This document shows, in pieces, positions 1 through 7,571 of a stretch of DNA of 20,052 bases (positions are counted from its first letter, which is position 1; each line of letters starts with the position of its first letter). The stretch comes from an uncultured Lachnospiraceae bacterium. Its GTDB lineage: Bacteria > Bacillota > Clostridia > Lachnospirales > Lachnospiraceae. The stretch lies in NCBI GenBank assembly GCA_902473545.1, contig CABRSG010000011.1:1-20052 (forward strand). The letters are read 5' to 3'. A model generated the notes under the pieces. That model worked only from the letters and a program-made list of their open reading frames with translations, was not told where the DNA came from and did not search any database. The position numbers and the translations under genes are program-made.

Positions 1-484
1 GCAAAAGTGGGGAGACGTGACGCTGGAGGATCTGGTAGATTATCCGAAGCGCGTTTTTTATGCGGGCAGGCTGGATAAGGACTCCGAGGGACTGATTCTC
101 ATGACGAACGACGGGGAACTGCAGAATAATATTATGCGGGCGGCAAACTTTCACGAAAAAGAATATCTGGTGAAGGTTGACCGTTCTATAGAAGATACGT
201 TTTTGAAGAAGATGGCGCAGGGCGTGTACCTGCATGAATTAAAGATAAAGACGCGCCCCTGCCGGATAGAGAAAATCGGGCGCAGAGCCTTTTGCATCGT
301 GCTGACGCAGGGGCTGAACCGGCAGATCCGGCGCATGTGCAGCGAACTCGGTTACCAGGTGGAGGAATTAAAGCGCGTGCGTATCATGAATATCCGTCTC
401 GGCAGCCTGCCGGTCGGACAGTACCGTGAGGCGACCGATGAGGAGCTGAGGGGAATTTGTGAGCTTAGTAAGCATTGTATTTGA
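1..484 (+). CDS. rluF: 23S rRNA pseudouridine synthase, RluF-like (5' partial)
   Basis: This is the C-terminal part of a RsuA/RluB/E/F-family pseudouridine synthase, which isomerises a uridine in 23S rRNA in the cytoplasm. The reading frame is open to the left edge, so the true start lies outside the window; the GTG at 17 reads as an internal valine. The family signature GRLDKDSEGL is present, with the catalytic Asp codon at 74-76, followed by LLMTNDG-like residues. A second conserved block, GLNRQIRRMC, and the tail RVRIMNI...LPVGQYR follow E. coli RluF more closely than RsuA or RluB. The S4 domain expected at the N-terminus is not in the window. The gene ends 59 nt before ligA on the same strand. 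The RluF subtype is inferred from the C-terminal motifs only. Confidence 0.88.
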   Translation, partial: QKWGDVTLEDLVDYPKRVFYAGRLDKDSEGLILMTNDGELQNNIMRAANFHEKEYLVKVDRSIEDTFLKKMAQGVYLHELKIKTRPCRIEKIGRRAFCIVLTQGLNRQIRRMCSELGYQVEELKRVRIMNIRLGSLPVGQYREATDEELRGICELSKHCI

Positions 485-543
485 GATACTGCTTGCAGGC
501 ATTAAAAGTATAAAAGGTGAAATAGTAAGAAGTGAGGTCAACC

Positions 544-2547
544 GTGGAAACAATACAGGAAAAAATCGAAGAACTGAGAAAGAAGCTGGAATATCACAGC
601 GACCGCTACTACAACCAGGACGATCCGGAGATTTCCGATTATGAGTATGACCAGATGATGCTGGAATTAAAGGCGTTGGAGAAGGAGCATCCAGAGCTTG
701 TCACGTCGGATTCGCCCACGCAGCATGTCGGCGGAACGGCAAAGCGCGAGGCAGGCGTGCTGGTGAAGCACCGCGTGCCGATGCTGAGTCTGTCGGATGT
801 ATTTTCCCGCGAGGAAGTGGATGCGTTCGTACAGGATATGCAGGCGCAGTTTAGCGATCCCGAATTTGTTGTTGAGACGAAGATCGACGGGCTTTCGCTG
901 GCGCTGCGCTACACGGACGGCGTGCTGACGACCGCGATCACGCGCGGAGACGGCATTATCCAGGGGGAGGACGTTACGGAAAACGCCAGGGTCATCAAAG
1001 ACGTGAAAACGCGTCTGAAGCATCCGATACCGTATCTGGAAATCCGCGGCGAGGTCTACATGACGGACGCGGCGTTTGAGAAGGTGAACGAAAAGCAGGA
1101 GCTGCTCGGCAAAAAAGTGTTTGCAAATCCGCGAAACTGCGCGGCGGGCACGCTGCGGCAGCTCGACAGCCGCATCACAAAGGAGCGCGAGCTGTCGCTT
1201 TTTGTCTTTAACATACAGGAAACACAGGGAAAAGAATTTACCACGCACACGGAGGGATACGAGTATCTGAAAAGCAACGGCATCCGTGTGATCGATCATT
1301 ATAAGGTCTGCCATACGGCGGATGAGGTGTGGGCTGCGATCGAGGAGATCGGCAGCAGGCGCGGCGAGCTTGGCTACGACATCGACGGAGCGGTGGTGAA
1401 GCTGAACAGCATTGCGCAGCGGGCGATCGTGGGGGCGACCTCCAAGGTACCGCGCTGGGCGGTGGCATATAAGTATCCGCCGGAGGAGAAGGAAAGTGTG
1501 CTGCTGGATGTGGAGCTTTCCGTGGGAAGGACCGGGCGGATCACGCCGACGGCCGTTTTTGAGCCGGTGCGCCTCTGCGGGACAAGTGTTTCCCGCGCGA
1601 CGCTGCACAACCAGGATTTTATTGACGATCTGGATATCTGCATCGGCGATACGATCGTAGTTTATAAATCGGGCGAGATTATCCCGAAAATCCGGGCGGT
1701 AAAAAAGGAAAAGCGTCCGACGGGTGCAACACGCTTCCGGATTCCCGATGTCTGTCCGGTCTGCGGCGCGCCGGCGGTGCGCGAGAAGGACACTGCAGAT
1801 ATCAAATGCACCGGCAGTAATTGTCCGGCGCAGCTTGAGCGCCACATTATTAATTTTGTCGGGCGCGACGCCATGGACATTAAGGGCTTTGGCGCAAATT
1901 ATATTATCGAGCTGGTGCGCCTTGGTTATCTGAAAAATGCTGCCGACATCTTTTCGCTGAAAGAGCACCGGGAGGAGCTGATCGGGCAGGGCATCATCGG
2001 CAAGGAGAAAAATACCGATAAGCTTCTGAAGGCGATCGAGGATGCAAAGGCGAACCAGCCTGACCGTCTGCTGACAGGTCTTGGTATTCAGGGCGTCGGC
2101 AAGGCAACAGCAAGGTCGCTTATGAATCATTTTGGAACGATGGAAAAGCTGGCGGCTGCATCGCAGGAGGAGCTGGAAACCGTTTCCGACATCGGCAGCA
2201 TCAGCGCGGAGGCGATCAGACGCTTTTTTGAAGACGAAGAGAATCGCAGGCTGCTTGAGGAAATGAAGAAGGCAGGTGTCAATATGGAGGCGGAAATCGC
2301 AGAGACGGGCACTGTTTTTGCAGGCAAGACCTTTGTGGTGACGGGAACGCTGCCGACGATGGGCAGAAGCGAGGCGGCTGCGCTGATTCAGAGGCTTGGC
2401 GGCAAGGCGGCAGGCTCTGTGTCGAAGAAAACCAGTTATGTGTTGGCGGGTGAAAATGCAGGAAGCAAGTTGACAAAAGCACAGCAGCTTGGCATTCCGG
2501 TAATCAGTGAAGAGGAATTCCTGGAAATGGCGGCTGCAGAGAATTAG
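544..2547 (+). CDS. ligA: NAD-dependent DNA ligase LigA
   Basis: This enzyme seals nicks during replication and repair using NAD+. Domains run in the usual order: Ia helix region (residues 1-70, with YYNQDDPEISDYEYD), adenylation domain with the KIDG motif (catalytic Lys113), OB fold, a four-cysteine zinc finger (Cys404, 407, 422, 427), helix-hairpin-helix repeats (GLGIQGVG, and a second around residue 535), and a C-terminal BRCT domain (FAGKTFVVTG onward). The length of 667 aa matches the family (E. coli 671). Two GTG starts are possible: 532 and 544. I prefer 544 because GAGGT at 534-538 sits 5 nt upstream and the protein then begins directly at the conserved helix; starting at 532 adds four residues. 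cls follows after 10 nt, so the two are probably cotranscribed. Confidence 0.97.
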   Translation: METIQEKIEELRKKLEYHSDRYYNQDDPEISDYEYDQMMLELKALEKEHPELVTSDSPTQHVGGTAKREAGVLVKHRVPMLSLSDVFSREEVDAFVQDMQAQFSDPEFVVETKIDGLSLALRYTDGVLTTAITRGDGIIQGEDVTENARVIKDVKTRLKHPIPYLEIRGEVYMTDAAFEKVNEKQELLGKKVFANPRNCAAGTLRQLDSRITKERELSLFVFNIQETQGKEFTTHTEGYEYLKSNGIRVIDHYKVCHTADEVWAAIEEIGSRRGELGYDIDGAVVKLNSIAQRAIVGATSKVPRWAVAYKYPPEEKESVLLDVELSVGRTGRITPTAVFEPVRLCGTSVSRATLHNQDFIDDLDICIGDTIVVYKSGEIIPKIRAVKKEKRPTGATRFRIPDVCPVCGAPAVREKDTADIKCTGSNCPAQLERHIINFVGRDAMDIKGFGANYIIELVRLGYLKNAADIFSLKEHREELIGQGIIGKEKNTDKLLKAIEDAKANQPDRLLTGLGIQGVGKATARSLMNHFGTMEKLAAASQEELETVSDIGSISAEAIRRFFEDEENRRLLEEMKKAGVNMEAEIAETGTVFAGKTFVVTGTLPTMGRSEAAALIQRLGGKAAGSVSKKTSYVLAGENAGSKLTKAQQLGIPVISEEEFLEMAAAEN

Positions 2548-2557
2548 AGGTAGCTAT

Positions 2558-4168
2558 ATGGAAAACGAAAAGGAGAAAGAAAAGCAACTGTTGACGAAGC
2601 CGAAGGAGAAGCTGCAGCAGGGAAAACAGGGAATCCTGCAGGTTGTTTTTGGGCGTACCGGCATCATCTTTTTGCTGGCTCTGGTGCAGCTCGGCATTTT
2701 ACTGATCTGTTTCAAGCTGATCCGTGACTATGTATTTGTTACTTATTGGGGCATGGTGTTTTTAGGTCTGTGGCTTGTGGTCGCGATAATCAGCAAACCG
2801 GGAAATCAGGCGTTTCAGATTGCATGGCTGGTGCCGATACTGACCGTGCCGGTGTTTGGCTCGCTGTTTTATCTGTATGTTTATACACAGCTCGGCAGCA
2901 GGCAGCTTAACAAGCTGATCCTGGAGGAACAGGCGAATACGGCTTCGCTGGTGGAGCAGAACCATGAGACGGCTGCGAGGCTGCAGGATGAATCGCCGCA
3001 GATGGCGAATCTTGCGACCTATCTGCGCAGGGCAGGCGGAAGCGCGGTTCATCAAAACACCTCGGCACAGTATTATTCCAGCGGGGAAGCAGTGATGGAG
3101 CCGATGCTGGAGGCGCTGCGCGGCGCAAAGAAATTTATTTTCCTGGAGTTCTTTATTATCAATAAAGGCTTCATGTGGGATTCTGTGCTGGAAATCCTCA
3201 AAGAGAAGGTGCGGGAGGGCGTGGAGGTGCGCCTGCTTTACGATGGGACGAACGAGGCGTTTCGTCTGCCGCACGATTACCCGCAGGAGCTGGAGAAATA
3301 CGGGATTAACTGCCGCGTGTTTGCGCCGATCATTCCGGCGCTTTCCACGACGCAGAATAACCGCGATCACCGCAAGATTCTGGTGGTGGACGGCGAGATG
3401 GCGCTGACCGGCGGCTTCAACCTGGCGGATGAATATATCAATCGCAAGGAGCGTTTCGGTTACTGGAAGGACGCTGCAATCATTATCAAAGGAGACGCGG
3501 TGAAGAGCTTCACGCTGATGTTTCTGCGGATGTGGAAGGTGACCAATCCCAGAAAGCAGGAAGCGGAGGATTATCGGAAATATATTGACGTGCAGCCCGC
3601 GGAGAGAACAGGCAAAGAGAGCGGCTATGTACTGCCGTTTGACGACAATCCGCTGGACGGCGAGCAGGCAGGCGAGCTTGTCTATATGGATATTCTGAAT
3701 ACCGCAAAGCGTTATGTGCATATTATGACGCCGTATCTGGTGCTCGATCACGAGATGATTGTTGCGCTTACGTATGCGGCAAAGCGCGGTGTGGATGTAA
3801 AAATTATGATGCCGCACATACCGGACAAAAAATATGCTTTCCTGCTGGCGCGCACCTACTATGGTGAACTACTGGATGCAGGCGTGCAGATTTTTGAATT
3901 TGAGCCGGGGTTTGTTCATACAAAGGCGATCGTATCCGACGACGAAAAAGCGGTTGTGGGGAGCATCAACATGGACTTCCGTAGCTTCTATCTGAGCTTC
4001 GAGTGCGGCGTGCTGCTCTACCGGAACACAGCTGTCGCCGAGCTGGAAAATGACTTTCATACTACGCTTGAAAAGTGTCTGACGGTAACGCACGATTTCT
4101 ATAAAAAACAGCCGCTTATCTGCCGGATCGCAGGAAAGGTTCTGCGGCTCATTGCACCACTGATGTGA
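2558..4168 (+). CDS. cls: Cardiolipin synthase (phospholipase D superfamily)
   Basis: This membrane enzyme condenses two phosphatidylglycerols into cardiolipin and glycerol. Two adjacent N-terminal hydrophobic segments (about residues 32-55 and 60-98) anchor it. Two HKD motifs form the active site: HRKILVVD (His271, Lys273, Asp278) and HTKAIVSD (His454, Lys456, Asp461), each followed by the conserved glycine/asparagine stretch (TGGFN and VGSINMDFRS). The length is 536 aa, slightly longer than the roughly 480-510 aa of many Firmicute homologues; the extra residues are a charged Lys/Glu-rich N-terminal tail. The frame is open further upstream into ligA, but ATG 2558 is preceded by AGAGG at 2546-2550 with a 7-nt spacer. 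It starts 10 nt after the ligA stop. No intrinsic terminator follows before the metA leader. Confidence 0.95.
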   Translation: MENEKEKEKQLLTKPKEKLQQGKQGILQVVFGRTGIIFLLALVQLGILLICFKLIRDYVFVTYWGMVFLGLWLVVAIISKPGNQAFQIAWLVPILTVPVFGSLFYLYVYTQLGSRQLNKLILEEQANTASLVEQNHETAARLQDESPQMANLATYLRRAGGSAVHQNTSAQYYSSGEAVMEPMLEALRGAKKFIFLEFFIINKGFMWDSVLEILKEKVREGVEVRLLYDGTNEAFRLPHDYPQELEKYGINCRVFAPIIPALSTTQNNRDHRKILVVDGEMALTGGFNLADEYINRKERFGYWKDAAIIIKGDAVKSFTLMFLRMWKVTNPRKQEAEDYRKYIDVQPAERTGKESGYVLPFDDNPLDGEQAGELVYMDILNTAKRYVHIMTPYLVLDHEMIVALTYAAKRGVDVKIMMPHIPDKKYAFLLARTYYGELLDAGVQIFEFEPGFVHTKAIVSDDEKAVVGSINMDFRSFYLSFECGVLLYRNTAVAELENDFHTTLEKCLTVTHDFYKKQPLICRIAGKVLRLIAPLM

Positions 4169-4175
4169 ATGCATA

Positions 4176-4300
4176 GCAACGAGCGCATGGCCGAACGGGA
4201 AATACGGGGGTTGCTTGCAGCCAGCCGGATTTCACGGAGGACATATGTGAGTGTAACAAACAATGAGGAAACCGGAGGTTTCCGAATATGCGCTCGTTGC
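4176..4300 (+). ncRNA. Candidate structured RNA leader upstream of metA
   Basis: A 125-nt segment of the metA 5' region is closed by a perfect 13-bp inverted repeat (4176-4188 with 4288-4300, arm GCAACGAGCGCAT). Inside it are at least two more hairpins: one near 4209-4222 with a CTTG loop and one G-U pair, and a perfect 7-bp hairpin, GGAAACC-GGA-GGTTTCC, at 4267-4283. The outer stem ends 20 nt before the metA Shine-Dalgarno. There is no T-tract, so it is not a simple terminator. Hallmarks of the SAM-I riboswitch or T-box are not apparent. It could be a regulatory RNA, or a copy of a REP-like interspersed element. The structure is seen in the sequence; the function is inference. Confidence 0.4.
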
Positions 4301-4345
4301 GTAAGGAAAGCATGGATAATAGGAGGACTCTACTATGCCAGTTAA
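4247..4345 (+). CDS. Possible leader peptide overlapping metA start
   Basis: A 32-codon open frame begins at GTG 4247 with GGAGG at 4236-4240 six nt upstream, and ends at TAA 4343-4345, overlapping the first codons of metA in another frame. Ribosomes translating it would pass through the 7-bp hairpin and the 3' arm of the 13-bp stem in the metA leader, so it could couple leader folding to metA translation. The peptide (starting VSVTNNEETGG, ending GGLYYAS) resembles nothing I recognise, and has no run of methionine codons that would suggest classic attenuation. An ATG directly followed by TGA (4245-4250) overlaps its start. It could equally be a chance frame. Confidence 0.22.
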   Translation: MSVTNNEETGGFRICARCVRKAWIIGGLYYAS

Positions 4346-5267
4346 AGTACAGGGTGAATTGCCCGCAAAGGAAATTTTAGAGAGAGAAAATATATTTGTG
4401 ATGGACGAGAATCGCGCTGTCCACCAGGACATCCGTCCGATCGAAATTGCAATTTTAAATCTGATGCCGCTGAAAGAGGAGACGGAGCTGCAGCTTTTGC
4501 GTTCGCTCTCCAACACACCGCTTCAGCTCAATATCACCTTTATGATGGTATCCGGGCATCAGTCGAAGAACACCTCCACGAGCCATCTGAACCAGTTTTA
4601 TGTGACCTTTGACGAGGTAAAGGGGAAGATGTTCGATGGAATGATCATTACCGGCGCGCCGGTGGAGCAGCTTGAATTTGAAGAGGTAGATTACTGGGAT
4701 GAGCTGGTGACGATCATGGACTGGACGAAGACGCATGTGACGAGCACCATCCATCTTTGCTGGGGAGCGCAGGCGGCGCTGTACCATCATTTCGGCATGA
4801 AAAAGCGTCCGCTGGACAAGAAGATGTTCGGTTTGTTCTGGCATAAGGTTTCCAACCGCAAAATCCCGCTGGTGCGCGGATTTGACGACGTTTTTCTCGC
4901 CCCGCATTCCCGTCATACGGAAATTTCGGCGGAGGATATCCACAGATGCAAAGAGCTGATGGTGCTTGCGGAATCTGAGGAAGCGGGCGTGTTCCTCACG
5001 ATGACGCATGACGGACGGCAGATCTTTGTAATGGGGCATCCCGAATACGATCGCGTCACCCTGGACGGCGAGTATAAGCGGGATCTCGGAAAAGGACTTC
5101 CGATCGAAATGCCGAAAAACTATTACCGTGACGATGATCCGGCAAATCCACCGCTTCTGATGTGGAGATCACATGCTAACAATATGTATACAAACTGGCT
5201 CAATTACTATGTATACCAGGTGACGCCCTACGACCTCATGGGAACGCCCGATTTTTCGAGTATTTAA
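4335..5267 (+). CDS. metA: Homoserine O-acetyltransferase (MetA family)
   Basis: This cytoplasmic enzyme acylates the hydroxyl of L-homoserine, the first committed step of methionine synthesis. The length is 310 aa, typical of the MetA (not MetX) fold. The catalytic Cys142 lies in HLCWGAQAAL, and His235 and Glu237 in GHPEYDR, at the same numbering as characterised MetA proteins. Residue 111 is Glu (GAPVEQLEF); in the family, Glu111 goes with acetyl-CoA use and Gly111 (E. coli) with succinyl-CoA, so the product is predicted to be O-acetylhomoserine despite the common label 'homoserine O-succinyltransferase'. ATG 4335 has AGGAGG at 4321-4326. Upstream lies a structured leader with a possible leader peptide. 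A 9-bp hairpin begins one nt after the stop codon. Confidence 0.95.
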   Translation: MPVKVQGELPAKEILERENIFVMDENRAVHQDIRPIEIAILNLMPLKEETELQLLRSLSNTPLQLNITFMMVSGHQSKNTSTSHLNQFYVTFDEVKGKMFDGMIITGAPVEQLEFEEVDYWDELVTIMDWTKTHVTSTIHLCWGAQAALYHHFGMKKRPLDKKMFGLFWHKVSNRKIPLVRGFDDVFLAPHSRHTEISAEDIHRCKELMVLAESEEAGVFLTMTHDGRQIFVMGHPEYDRVTLDGEYKRDLGKGLPIEMPKNYYRDDDPANPPLLMWRSHANNMYTNWLNYYVYQVTPYDLMGTPDFSSI

Positions 5268-5291
5268 GCAATTATCGGGGAGGATAATTGC
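5268..5291 (+). promoter_or_regulatory. Hairpin enclosing a Shine-Dalgarno sequence after metA
   Basis: A perfect 9-bp inverted repeat (GCAATTATC at 5268-5276, GATAATTGC at 5283-5291) has the loop GGGGAG. It begins one nt after the metA stop, and its loop and 3' arm contain the GGGGAGG that would serve the GTG at 5293. As RNA it would present or hide the ribosome-binding site of the downstream truncated gene. There is no T-tract after it, so termination is unlikely. Confidence 0.45.
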
Positions 5292-5292
5292 A

Positions 5293-6276
5293 GTGAGAAA
5301 TGTAGCGATTGGTTTGCAGGAATTTGCAGCGCTGGATGAATACAGGATGGGCGGGCGGAAGGAAGAAGTGAAGCAGTGGTATGACGGCTTTACTTTTGGA
5401 TGCTGCAAGGATATCTATAATCCGTGGTCGATTCTGAACCTGCTGGATAAAAAGAAGTTTAGTACCTATTGGGCAAATACAAGCTCGAACAGTCTGGTAA
5501 GCAAGCTTCTGCGGGAGGGAAACCGCCGGATTAAGGAAAAATTTGAAGCGCTTCTGCAGGGAGAAACCATACAGACTGCGATTGACGAACAGATTGTCTA
5601 TAATCAGCTTGATGAGAACGAGACGGCAATCTGGAGTCTTCTGCTGGCAGGCGGGTATCTGAAGGTATTAAGCTATGAACGGGAAGAGCTGCTTAAATAT
5701 GGCGAAGAGGCGCGATATGAATTAACGCTTACGAATTACGAAGTGAAGCGCATGTTTCATGGAATGGTGCGCGGCTGGTTTAAAAGTGTGGATGCGGACT
5801 ATAATGATTTTGTCAAATCAATGCTGCAGGGCGATGTCAAAGCTATGAATGCATATATGAATGAGATTTCACTTGAAATATTCAGCAGCTTTGATACCGG
5901 GAAACGGGTGTCATGCAGAGTGCCGGAGCGTTTTTATCATGGTTTTGTTCTTGGGCTGCTGGTAGATCTGCAAGGCAGATACATCATTACTTCTAACCGT
6001 GAGAGCGGATTTGGCAGATATGATGTTATGCTAAGTCCAAGGGATAGGGCAAAGGATGATGCGATTTTGATGGAATTTAAGGTGCGTGATGCAGTTGACG
6101 AGCAGACTCTGATGGACACGGCACAGTCGGCACTTTATCAGATAGAGAAAAAACAATATGCGGCACAATTGATTGCAGATGGAATTGCAAAAGAGCGGAT
6201 CCACAGCTATGGATTCGCCTTTGAAGGAAAAAAGGTGCTGATCGTGAGTAAAGAAAAAGACCCGAATCCTGGTTGA
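5293..6276 (+). pseudogene. Truncated AAA-ATPase-like / PD-(D/E)XK nuclease-domain protein
   Basis: This is the C-terminal 327 residues of the family annotated as AAA-ATPase-like (PF09820) plus PD-(D/E)XK nuclease superfamily (PF08011), whose members are usually about 500-580 aa and common in Lachnospiraceae and Bacteroidetes. Recognisable blocks are EEVKQWYDGFTFG, IYNPWSILN, YWANTSSNSLV, ERFYHGFVLGLL, and the nuclease-like core GRYDVML (Asp244) followed by MEFKV (Glu261, Lys263). The N-terminal half with Walker A and B is missing: family-like sequence begins within the first 15 residues after the GTG at 5293, right behind metA. A deletion that removed the 5' half is the simplest explanation. 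The remaining frame is intact to its stop, so a shortened protein could still be made. The function of the family is not established. Confidence 0.75.
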
Positions 6277-6290
6277 GATTCGGGTTTTTG
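6257..6290. terminator. Bidirectional intrinsic terminator
   Basis: The stem CCCGAATC (6261-6268) pairs with GATTCGGG (6277-6284), followed by TTTTT on + (6285-6289). On the - strand the same stem is followed by a T-rich stretch (complement of AAAGAAAAAGA at 6250-6260). It contains the stop codon of the truncated gene and lies 16 nt beyond the convergent LacI gene, so it serves both. Confidence 0.88.
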
Positions 6291-6305
6291 AAGCTTTGCA
6301 GATAT

Positions 6306-7295
6306 TCAATCCCGCGTGGTGCCTCCAGACACATAGCTGACTGGAAGGCAGACCAGCGGCGGTCTGCGTGAAAGGTTTTCCTGGAACAACAGCTCCACAC
6401 ATGTTTCTGCAATATCGGGGACAGGCTGTTCGATGGTCGAACAGAGATATTTTCCATCGCCGAACAAGCGAACGCCGTCGAATCCGATGACCTGCACATC
6501 CTCCGGCACCCGGATATCCAGCTCGGAGAGCATGCCGAGGATAGTGTGGGCAATCAGGTCCGTCACGCAGAAGATGCCGTCAAAGTCCAGTTTTCCATTG
6601 TGTATATGATCCTTTAAAAAGGTGCGAAATCCTTCGAAGGAATCGCCGTCCTCCAAAATTTTCATCTCATAAGGGAGATTTCTGGCAAGGCAGCCGTTTT
6701 CAAAGCCCGCCTTTCGTTTGTTTGGTTCATTGTTCAGAGAGGAGCCGATGCGCAGGAAAGCGACCTTTTTACAGCCGAGCTCTGCAAGCTTCTCAGCGGC
6801 AAGCTGTCCACCTGCAAAATTGTCACTGGCGACGCATGGAATACGTGGATTGATGACACGGTCAATTGCTACAAATGGAACGTCATCCCCAATCACTAGA
6901 TTTGGATTATAGGTCAGTCCGATAATGCCGTCCACCTTATTCTGCGTCACCATTGTAAGATATTCCTGCTCAATAGCCTGGTCATAATCGGTTGAGCAGA
7001 GAAGCATCTTGTAGCTGCGCTTCAGCAGCGCCAGATTAATATGATAGGTCAGATCTGCAAAAAAATTGTTGCAGGTATTTGGAATAAGCAGTGCAACGGT
7101 ATAGGTTTTGTTTGTTTTTAGCGCCTGCGCATAGCTATTGACCTGATAGCCAAGCTTTTCAATGGCTGCATCGACTTTTCTTTTATATTCATCTTTTACC
7201 CGGATGCCATTTACAACCTTGGAGACGGTACCAAGCGCAACGCCGGCTTCTTTTGCCACATCCTTCATAGTGGGAGCGGAGCTGTTCTTTTTCAT
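6306..7295 (-). CDS. LacI-family transcriptional repressor
   Basis: This is a 329-aa LacI/GalR regulator. The N-terminal helix-turn-helix covers residues 10-30 (MKDVAKEAGV, TVSKVVNG), followed by the hinge (AQALKTNKT, with the minor-groove Leu59) and a periplasmic-binding-protein-like sugar domain (VALLIPN, VDGIIGL, CVASDNFAGG, GFDGVRLF). The start at 7295 has GAGGT 8 nt upstream on the - strand. It is divergent from the sugar ABC/GH32 operon, with a LacI-type palindrome in the 276-nt intergenic region, so it probably represses that operon and releases on a fructo-oligosaccharide or its product. A -10-like TATAAT on the - strand (7388-7383) may be its own promoter, but no good -35 was found. 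The effector is inferred from the neighbours. Confidence 0.93.
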   Translation of the reverse strand: MKKNSSAPTMKDVAKEAGVALGTVSKVVNGIRVKDEYKRKVDAAIEKLGYQVNSYAQALKTNKTYTVALLIPNTCNNFFADLTYHINLALLKRSYKMLLCSTDYDQAIEQEYLTMVTQNKVDGIIGLTYNPNLVIGDDVPFVAIDRVINPRIPCVASDNFAGGQLAAEKLAELGCKKVAFLRIGSSLNNEPNKRKAGFENGCLARNLPYEMKILEDGDSFEGFRTFLKDHIHNGKLDFDGIFCVTDLIAHTILGMLSELDIRVPEDVQVIGFDGVRLFGDGKYLCSTIEQPVPDIAETCVELLFQENLSRRPPLVCLPVSYVSGGTTRD

Positions 7296-7404
7296 TGTCG
7301 TTTACCTCACTTATCTCTGACTGCTTCCCGATAAACAGAAAATACATGTAACGATTCATGAACATGAAAGATATCCGTGATTATTATAGGGAATCTGTAT
7401 GCTT

Positions 7405-7413
7405 TGTTATAAT
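7405..7413 (+). promoter_or_regulatory. Possible extended -10 of the ABC/GH32 operon
   Basis: TGTTATAAT fits an extended -10 (TGn plus TATAAT at 7408-7413). No convincing -35 is present 17 bp upstream. Transcription from here would start near 7420, placing the LacI-type palindrome downstream of the start, a roadblock position. The remaining intergenic sequence to 7571 is very A/T-rich and offers weaker alternatives. Confidence 0.3.
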
Positions 7414-7462
7414 TATATCTAATATTCTGAAAAAAGTAAATACTTTTAATCAACAGACAAAA

Positions 7463-7474
7463 CGAAACGTTTCA
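7463..7474. promoter_or_regulatory. LacI-family operator-like palindrome
   Basis: GAAACGTTTC (7464-7473) is a perfect 10-bp palindrome with the central CG typical of LacI/GalR operators. It sits between the divergent lacI-type gene and the first permease. It does not fit a CcpA cre site well because the TG/CA outer bases are displaced. The neighbouring LacI protein is the likely ligand. Confidence 0.6.
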
Positions 7475-7571
7475 CGAAAATATCAATACAAAATATGCAC
7501 AAAATGACGGTGATAAAATTGTGAAAATCAAATAAAATATAAATATCAAACAAATTTATTTAGAGAAAGGA

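Noticed and set aside
667..2130. Very long open frame on the minus strand inside ligA
   Set aside because: It has low-complexity Arg/His-rich composition without family resemblance and lies entirely antisense to a well-conserved gene; it is a codon-bias shadow.
4176..4187. GCAACGAGCGCA in the metA leader equals a universal 16S rRNA stretch (near E. coli position 1100)
   Set aside because: Flanking bases do not match 16S, and the match is only 12 nt. A chance match or constraint of the stem is more likely than rRNA-derived sequence.
4169..4334. SAM-I riboswitch or T-box before metA
   Set aside because: No S-box core and no T-box TGGnACCGCG motif could be found, and there is no terminator hairpin with a T-tract.
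7343..7362. Small palindromes TACATGTA and TTCATGAA in the lacI leader as a second operator
   Set aside because: They are short, differ from each other and from the GAAACGTTTC site, and could occur by chance in A/T-rich DNA.
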